Shown here: piece after piece, positions 6,871-10,845 of the stretch
Layout of the letters: each line of letters starts with the position of its first letter
Position numbering within the stretch: position 1 is the stretch's first letter
NCBI GenBank assembly: GCA_016781775.1
Contig: JADDPR010000256.1
Location: 1-10,845, forward strand
Length of the DNA stretch: 10,845 nt
Origin: Rubrobacter sp.
GTDB lineage: Bacteria > Actinomycetota > Rubrobacteria > Rubrobacterales > Rubrobacteraceae
Direction: 5' to 3'
Made by a program: the position numbers and the translations under genes
Notes under the pieces: generated by a model
Databases searched by the model: none
The model's input: the letters and a program-made list of their open reading frames with translations, nothing else
What the model was told of the DNA's origin: nothing

Positions 6871-7908
6871 TTAAAGTTGGAAGCCCTGCGTCCCGGCGTC
6901 GGGCTCGAGGGCATGGATGGTGTCCATGAATCGTACCATACGGGGTTCGGTGGACATCACCACCGAGTGCGTCCGGCCGCCCCCCCTGAAGTACCTGACC
7001 CCGTTGAGGATCTCGCCCGACGTGATCCCCGTCGCCGCGAAGACGACGTCGGAGCTCTGGATGAGGTCGTCCATCGTAAGCTTTTTCTCGGGGTCGTCGA
7101 GGCCGTACTCCTTGAGCTTCTCGACCTGAGAACGCTGAGTGGGCCACATCTTGGCCTGCATCTCCCCGCCAAGACACCTCACCACGGCCGCGGCGAGGAT
7201 ACCTTCGGGCGCCCCACCGATGCCGATGATGGCATGAAGCCCCGCCCCGCGTAAGCCCACCGCGATCGCGGGCGTCAGGTCGCCCTCCTGGCGAAGCTGG
7301 ATCCTGGCGCCCGTCGCCCTTATCTGCTCGACGAGGTCCTCGTGGCGCTCCCGCTCCAACACCGCGACGGTGATCTCCGACGGCTTGCGACCGTAGCCTT
7401 CAGCTATCGCCTGTATGTTCTCGGAGACCGGCGCGTCTATGTCGATCTTGCCGCGCGAGTTGGGCCCCACGATGAGCTTGCTCATGTACATGTCCGGCGT
7501 CCTCAACATGGTGCCCCTGGGGGCCGCCGCGATCGCGGCGATGGAACCCTGCTGTCCGCGCGCAAGAAGGGTTAGCCCCTCTATGGGCTCGATGGCAAGA
7601 TCCACCTCGCCCTCGTTCGGGTCCGCCGTCCCGATCGTGTCCCCGACGTTCAGGGTGCCGGGGGACCCAACGAGAGAATGAACCTCGCCTCTCTCGTTGA
7701 GCCGCTCCTCACGCAGGATCGCCACGCGTCCACAGAAGGGCATGGCAGCGAGCTCGCGCCTCAACGTCTCCATAGCTAAGGAATAAGCTCGCTCGGGGGT
7801 TCCAGCCCCCCCAAGTGGCGCGACCCGTAGCGCGACACGCTCGGTTACGGCTGCGTATTCGATCGCGGACGATGCGACGCTCTCTGAGCGGCGCTCAGCC
7901 ATGCTCAC
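6871..7908 (-). CDS. GlpX family (class II fructose-1,6-bisphosphatase-like) with altered metal site
   Basis: 345 residues aligning along the length of GlpX, which hydrolyses fructose-1,6-bisphosphate in gluconeogenesis. Conserved parts are YMSKLIVGP (141-149), ATGARI (198-203), IGGAPEG (230-236, with a metal-binding Glu), ATGITSGE (292-299) and GGGRTHSVVM (309-318). The N-terminal metal centre is unusual. The usual GRGDK...DG segment reads PLGGAGTPERA (31-41), the usual IGEGE..EAP reads ILREERLNERG (64-74), and DPIEGT reads EPIEGL (107-112), replacing a metal ligand Asp with Glu. The start is GTG at 7908 or ATG at 7902; neither has a good ribosome-binding site. It sits at the standard glpX position before rho (64-base gap). 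It may be a working variant, an altered-substrate phosphatase or a degenerate paralogue, so I leave the gene symbol blank. Confidence 0.85.
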   Translation of the reverse strand: MSMAERRSESVASSAIEYAAVTERVALRVAPLGGAGTPERAYSLAMETLRRELAAMPFCGRVAILREERLNERGEVHSLVGSPGTLNVGDTIGTADPNEGEVDLAIEPIEGLTLLARGQQGSIAAIAAAPRGTMLRTPDMYMSKLIVGPNSRGKIDIDAPVSENIQAIAEGYGRKPSEITVAVLERERHEDLVEQIRATGARIQLRQEGDLTPAIAVGLRGAGLHAIIGIGGAPEGILAAAVVRCLGGEMQAKMWPTQRSQVEKLKEYGLDDPEKKLTMDDLIQSSDVVFAATGITSGEILNGVRYFRGGGRTHSVVMSTEPRMVRFMDTIHALEPDAGTQGFQL

Positions 7909-7935
7909 ACAAGAAGACCACTCGACCTTCCTACA

Positions 7936-8033
7936 AACCGGGGTCCTGCGGTTGGCGAAGACCCATCGGGTCGGGCTCCATCGGAATCGACGCGGGGCTA
8001 TCGGGGGTGCGAACCCGCCGGTTGTGCGTCGAT
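7936..8033 (-). promoter_or_regulatory. Structured 5' leader upstream of the glpX-like gene
   Basis: The 132 bases between the cDPG synthetase and the glpX-like start hold several inverted repeats in one orientation. An outer 8-bp pair ATCGACGC/GCGTCGAT (8033-8026 with 7993-7986) encloses a small AACC/GGTT hairpin (8023-8012). A GACCC/GGGTC hairpin with a three-base loop follows (7972-7960), then an AACCG/CGGTT hairpin (7953-7936). No T-run terminator and no strong ribosome-binding site follow. I recognise no known riboswitch class. Whether it is regulatory is inference. Confidence 0.4.
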
Positions 8034-8039
8034 AGGATA

Positions 8040-8045
8040 ATTATA
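8040..8045 (-). promoter_or_regulatory. Consensus -10 box overlapping the cDPG synthetase stop codon
   Basis: A perfect TATAAT on the minus strand contains the TAA stop (8043-8041) of the upstream gene. It would start transcription near 8033, where the structured glpX-like leader begins. The best -35 candidate, at 18-base spacing, is AAGACG (8069-8064), only a partial match. The -10 match is seen directly; promoter activity is inferred. Confidence 0.45.
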
Positions 8046-9420
8046 CACCACTTCTCGCATCCACGTCTTCTCTTGCTCCTCCCGCGTCAAACCGGGCGAT
8101 GGCCTCCCGCGCGAGCGACAGGAGAGCCCCGTCCAGGGCCGCGCCATTCCCGTTAAGGGGCAACGGGTCGTTGTCGCAGTAGAGGACCGGTCTGCCCTCC
8201 CCCGCCCCGCGCCGGGTAACCACGTCGACCGCCGCTGCTTTGATCTCCGTCAGGTACGCGTCGAACGGGAGGGCACGCGCCGACTCCAGATCCCGCGCGA
8301 GCGCCCGCCTGTCCGAGAGGTTCCCCGACGAGACGACGACCTCGCAGCCATAGCGCTCCTCGAGGTGCCCGGCGAGCTTCGGGAGGACCGCGGCCGGGGC
8401 CGTGGAGACGTAGGCCACGCGCAGCCCCCGGACCTCCCCGACCGGACGCGGCCGGAAGACCGTCGGCACCACCGGGAGATCCGGCCTGACCTCCCCCACC
8501 GTCTCCACGATGGCGCGCACCCTTCCTGCGTCCGCCATAGGCTCCTCGCTCATCGTCAGGAGCAGCAGGTCCGAGACGAGGAGGCGGTAGGCCCCGAGGT
8601 ACCCCGCTACGTACTCCGGGTCCTGGTGCGCCCCCGCGACGAGCACGCGCCCCTCGACCTCGACCGGCGGCATCGCCGCCCCCGACCCGTCGAAGAGCGT
8701 GAGGTGGGTATCGAGCCCGTTCGCCACCTCCGCCCCCTCCAGGACGTTCGAGACGAACGGCTCCCCCGAGAGCCCGCCTCCGCACCTCCTGCAGCCGACA
8801 GTTACGACCCGGCTGAGGGCCGCCGTCTCGTAGCAGTCGGACGCCGCATGAGCCCCCTTGCCCAAGGCTTCGAGGAGGAAGTCGCTCCCGACGCTCATCT
8901 TGTGGCCCTCGATCACCTCCGGCTCCGCAGGCCCTCCGCGCCCCATCGAAACCACGCAAGGGTCGAAGCCGCTCACCGAGAGCAGGCGGGCCAGGTAGCC
9001 CGAGATCGCCGTCTTCCCGACCCTCTTGCCCGTCCCGATCACCGCGAGCGACGGCTTGGTGGAGACGCGGCGCAGCGTGGGCGCCGAGAGCTCGAAGTCG
9101 CTCCCCTTGTACCGGGCCCCGGCGGCGAGGACGAGCGACGCTATGCGCATCCGCTCCCGATACCCGACCACCGGCTCGTCCGAGAGGTCCACGACGACCT
9201 CGACGCCCGGGTGCTCCCGGAGCGCGTTCCCGACCGCGGAGACCGGGTCCCCGCCGTGTACGAGCGGGACCCCGTAGTCCGTCCCTTCCTTGAGCTTCTC
9301 GGTGCCGCCGAGGAACGCCGCCGCCACGGGGGTCAGCTCCGTCGAGCCCGCTATGCTCTCCATGGCATCGAGTACTACGGGCGGGTAGTGCTCGCCGTCG
9401 ATAAGGAAGAGCGCCCTCAA
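8041..9420 (-). CDS. cpgS: Cyclic 2,3-diphosphoglycerate synthetase homologue (cDPGS)
   Basis: In hyperthermophilic methanogens such as Methanothermus fervidus this enzyme uses ATP to close 2,3-diphosphoglycerate into the cyclic pyrophosphate cDPG, a thermoprotective solute and phosphate store. The 459 residues match that family's length. The N-terminus LFLIDGEHYPPVV (4-16) and FLGGTEKL (36-43) are family landmarks. A P-loop-type motif GTGKRVGKT lies at 129-137, and VVSMGRGGPAEPEVI (156-170) and GVGSD-like SVGSDFLLEAL (176-186) follow. A CRRCGGG segment (210-216) has two cysteines. No signal peptide or membrane segment is evident. The start is TTG at 9420, with GGAGGT twelve bases upstream inside the preceding gene; the phosphoesterase stops only eight bases before, indicating co-transcription. 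A 2-phosphoglycerate kinase, needed to supply the substrate, is not in the window. Family call is strong; activity in this organism is inferred. Confidence 0.86.
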   Translation of the reverse strand: MRALFLIDGEHYPPVVLDAMESIAGSTELTPVAAAFLGGTEKLKEGTDYGVPLVHGGDPVSAVGNALREHPGVEVVVDLSDEPVVGYRERMRIASLVLAAGARYKGSDFELSAPTLRRVSTKPSLAVIGTGKRVGKTAISGYLARLLSVSGFDPCVVSMGRGGPAEPEVIEGHKMSVGSDFLLEALGKGAHAASDCYETAALSRVVTVGCRRCGGGLSGEPFVSNVLEGAEVANGLDTHLTLFDGSGAAMPPVEVEGRVLVAGAHQDPEYVAGYLGAYRLLVSDLLLLTMSEEPMADAGRVRAIVETVGEVRPDLPVVPTVFRPRPVGEVRGLRVAYVSTAPAAVLPKLAGHLEERYGCEVVVSSGNLSDRRALARDLESARALPFDAYLTEIKAAAVDVVTRRGAGEGRPVLYCDNDPLPLNGNGAALDGALLSLAREAIARFDAGGAREDVDARSGV

Positions 9421-9428
9421 AGGGACGT

Positions 9429-10262
9429 CTACACCTCCCCGGAGCCGAGGCCGGGAACCTCCGTGGGGGCCTGGACCTGCGCGTCTATCTTCTCTTCGTA
9501 GCGGGAGTACTCGTGGGTCTCCGCGTCGAAGTCCACCGCGAGCTCGCGCTCCTTGAACGGGTACTTGCGGAAGACCTTCACGCGGGGACCTTCGATCTCG
9601 ATGATGTTGTAGCAGGGCCGCGTGTTGCCGCGAAGACGCGTCGTCGAGGCGGTGCCGGCGTTCACGATGAACATGTTCTCCAGGCGCCAGGAATACGGTA
9701 CGTGCTTGTGGCCGGAGAGGACCAGGTCCACGTCAAGTTCGGCCAGAAGCTCCAGGAGGTCGCCTGCGTCGAAGATGATGTTCCTCTCGCGGCCCGTCCC
9801 CGGTATCGGCACGAGGTGGTGGTGGACCACGAAGATCTTCAACCGGTCCCCGGCGTTCTCGAAGCAGTTTCGGATGAAGCCGTAGTGCTCGCGCCCGACC
9901 CTACCGTCGTTCAGGTCGGGCTCCGAGGAGTCCACCCCGACCATGATCGCCTCGTCGAACTCGATCATCGAGTAGCGCTCCCCGAAGAGCCGCTCGAAAT
10001 GGATGTAACCGACGTTCCTGGAGTCGTGGTTGCCCGGGATGACCATGAGGTTCTCGCACCGGAAGCGGCTCACGTACTCGGCCGACTGCTCGAACTCCTG
10101 CCGGTAGCCCGCGTCGGTGAGGTCTCCGGAGACCACCACCGCCGTCGGCTCCATGTCGTTGATCTCCAGGATGGACCGCTCCAGGAGGTCCGGGATAAAG
10201 TAGGCGCTACCGCAGTGGATGTCGCTGATCTGGCAGATCGTCAGCCGGCCGTCGCTGTCCAT
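9429..10262 (-). CDS. Calcineurin-like metallophosphoesterase (class III cyclic-nucleotide PDE type)
   Basis: 277-residue two-metal phosphoesterase with the complete set of family motifs: SDIHCG (13-18, D-x-H), GDLTD (46-50), GNHD (77-80), VVHHHL (145-150) and SGHKHVP (183-189). The arrangement resembles CpdA/Icc and Rv0805-type cAMP phosphodiesterases, but substrates in this family vary and cannot be read from the motifs. No signal peptide is seen, so it is probably cytosolic. A Glu/Pro-rich tail (about 248-277) extends past the fold. ATG at 10262 is chosen because the catalytic fold begins seven residues later and GGAGGT lies upstream (10275-10280), at a long 12-base spacing. An in-frame ATG at 10400 would add 46 residues but crosses the likely promoter and has no good ribosome-binding site. 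It is tightly coupled to the cDPG synthetase, which suggests a role in cDPG turnover; that is a hypothesis. Confidence 0.9.
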   Translation of the reverse strand: MDSDGRLTICQISDIHCGSAYFIPDLLERSILEINDMEPTAVVVSGDLTDAGYRQEFEQSAEYVSRFRCENLMVIPGNHDSRNVGYIHFERLFGERYSMIEFDEAIMVGVDSSEPDLNDGRVGREHYGFIRNCFENAGDRLKIFVVHHHLVPIPGTGRERNIIFDAGDLLELLAELDVDLVLSGHKHVPYSWRLENMFIVNAGTASTTRLRGNTRPCYNIIEIEGPRVKVFRKYPFKERELAVDFDAETHEYSRYEEKIDAQVQAPTEVPGLGSGEV

Positions 10263-10283
10263 GTTCCCCCGAAAACCTCCTCG

Positions 10284-10298
10284 CGTGCGATACGCACG
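10284..10298 (-). promoter_or_regulatory. Operator-like palindrome between promoter and phosphoesterase gene
   Basis: CGTGCG-TAT-CGCACG on the minus strand is a perfect 6-bp inverted repeat with a three-base centre. It begins two bases after the TATAAT box and ends just before the ribosome-binding site. It covers the expected transcription start, where a repressor would block initiation. As RNA it could also form a 5' hairpin. No regulator is encoded in the window. Confidence 0.4.
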
Positions 10299-10299
10299 A

Positions 10300-10305
10300 A
10301 TTATA
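10300..10305 (-). promoter_or_regulatory. Probable -10 box of the phosphoesterase-cDPG synthetase operon
   Basis: A perfect TATAAT on the minus strand, 38 bases before the phosphoesterase start. No good -35 box is present 16-18 bases upstream (GCAAGC at 17), so the promoter may need an activator or be weak. Its position before the first gene of the pair supports it. Confidence 0.5.
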
Positions 10306-10431
10306 ACGGAGCCGTGCCCCCCGCTTGCCGGAGTGCACGGGAAGAGGCCATCCGCGATGGCGTACACGACGGCCTGGATGCATTCGGCAATCCCGAGCAT
10401 GCCCCCGATGCTCTTGACATGGGTCTTACCG

Positions 10432-10522
10432 TGGTCTGGCCGAACGTAAGCGCGTCAGTGATCCCGGCGTGTCAGACCCAGACCATAAACGCAAGAACAA
10501 GAACCTTACGCTTATGGCCAGA
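10432..10522. repeat. Nested inverted repeats with two alternative pairings
   Basis: tggtctgg (10432-10439) is perfectly complementary to ccagacca (10478-10485). The overlapping segment tctggcc (10435-10441) plus taagcg (10447-10452) can instead pair with cgctta (10509-10514) plus ggccaga (10516-10522). A tandem caagaa repeat lies between the arms at about 10492-10503. No T-run follows either way. It may be an RNA gene, a leader or a protein-binding region; no known family is recognised. Confidence 0.45.
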
Positions 10523-10531
10523 GCTTGATGG

Positions 10532-10693
10532 TCAGGGGGTCGGCACGCGGCTGGAGCCCTTCTTACGATCCTTCCCGTCGAGGTCCACAATCGCTTCGCC
10601 GAGGGTTTCGACACGCAGCCCCACTTCGCGCACGACGTCGGGCGAGACGACGGCCGCCGAGGTCCTGGGGGCTTCGCCCTCGCGGTGCGCCAT
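10532..10693 (-). CDS. Doubtful small ORF of 53 codons
   Basis: ATG at 10693 to TGA at 10532-10534. The product begins MAHREGEAPR and ends with a Lys/Arg-rich segment (41-49) and PTP. Third codon positions are mostly G or C, as in the real genes here, but the opposite-strand frame is similarly biased. No ribosome-binding site precedes the ATG, and the frame stays open upstream without another start. No family is recognised. It could be the tail of a broken gene. Confidence 0.18.
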   Translation of the reverse strand: MAHREGEAPRTSAAVVSPDVVREVGLRVETLGEAIVDLDGKDRKKGSSRVPTP

Positions 10694-10845
10694 CGCGAGG
10701 AGGAGATCCGGCGTGCATTCTTCTCGACGCGCTTCATGCGGGTGCTGGACTCGCGGGGAGGGAGGCGGCGCTGCGGCTAGCGGCGGAGAGCCTCACGCTC
10801 GAGCACGCGGGGGAGCCGCTCTCGCGCTATGGGGTAAAGGCCGAG

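Larger units (their letters stand above)
10306..10845. other. 540 bases without a confident gene
   Basis: No open frame here shows a recognisable protein domain. 10306-10431 is the upstream region of the phosphoesterase operon. 10432-10522 is less GC-rich than the genes and carries strong inverted repeats (listed separately). 10532-10845 has short open stretches on both strands with similar codon-position GC, including a minus frame of 53 codons and a plus frame running off the right edge. The frames change within the segment, which could mean a decayed gene or plain intergenic DNA. I cannot tell which. Confidence 0.6.

Noticed and set aside
8005..8016. tRNA T-arm-like GGGTTCGCACCC on the minus strand
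   Set aside because: No acceptor, D or anticodon arms occur at the right distances. It is simply part of the hairpin-rich glpX-like leader.
10263..10400. N-terminal 46-residue extension of the phosphoesterase from ATG at 10400
   Set aside because: No ribosome-binding site at that ATG. The extension would be translated across a TATAAT and its palindrome, and the phosphoesterase fold needs no extra residues. Its codon bias is coding-like, so it is noted.
10414..10419. Perfect TTGACA on the plus strand
   Set aside because: No -10 box lies 16-18 bases downstream and no plus-strand gene follows.
10402..10540. SRP RNA or tRNA in the inverted-repeat segment
   Set aside because: The SRP GGAA/GNAR loop with its flanking consensus is absent, and there is no GTTCRANNC T-loop. 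It remains an unidentified structure.

Overview
This is a GC-rich bacterial chromosomal window. Every confident gene lies on the minus strand, so transcription runs from high to low coordinates. Most genes are close together or overlap, and several start with GTG or TTG. The block glpX-rho-rpmE-(DUF1385)-prfA-prmC-tsaC-glyA follows the conserved order known from Bacillus subtilis and other Gram-positive bacteria. High GC, a Rho with a long Ala/Gln/Asn- then Arg/Gly-rich insertion, and a homologue of an archaeal thermolyte enzyme suggest a deep-branching, probably heat-tolerant actinobacterium such as Rubrobacter. That assignment is inference; the window has no rRNA or other decisive marker.

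Layout in the direction of transcription. 10845-10306 holds no confident gene, but has a relatively AT-rich segment with strong inverted repeats. A perfect TATAAT at 10300-10305 with a palindrome just downstream precedes a calcineurin-like metallophosphoesterase (10262-9429). Eight bases later comes a cyclic 2,3-diphosphoglycerate synthetase homologue (9420-8041). Its stop codon lies inside a second TATAAT, which heads a roughly 125-base structured leader and a GlpX-family gene with an altered metal site (7908-6871). Then come rho (6806-5223) and a clear intrinsic terminator, followed by rpmE, a DUF1385 membrane protein gene, prfA, prmC and tsaC (5112-1407), with prfA/prmC and prmC/tsaC overlapping. 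glyA has its own promoter (TTGAGG-17-TATACT) and a roughly 130-base leader, and runs off the left edge about ten residues short of its expected end.

How the genes fit together. rpmE, prfA, prmC and tsaC are translation functions: ribosomal protein L31, release factor 1, its methyltransferase, and the first enzyme of t6A tRNA modification. rho is general transcription termination and glyA is one-carbon metabolism. The accessory-looking part is the phosphoesterase / cDPG synthetase / divergent GlpX trio. I propose it is a bacterial cyclic-2,3-diphosphoglycerate module in which the synthetase makes the cyclic solute and the adjacent phosphoesterase might turn it over. The synthetase call is strong from sequence. 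The phosphoesterase substrate and the link to GlpX are hypotheses.
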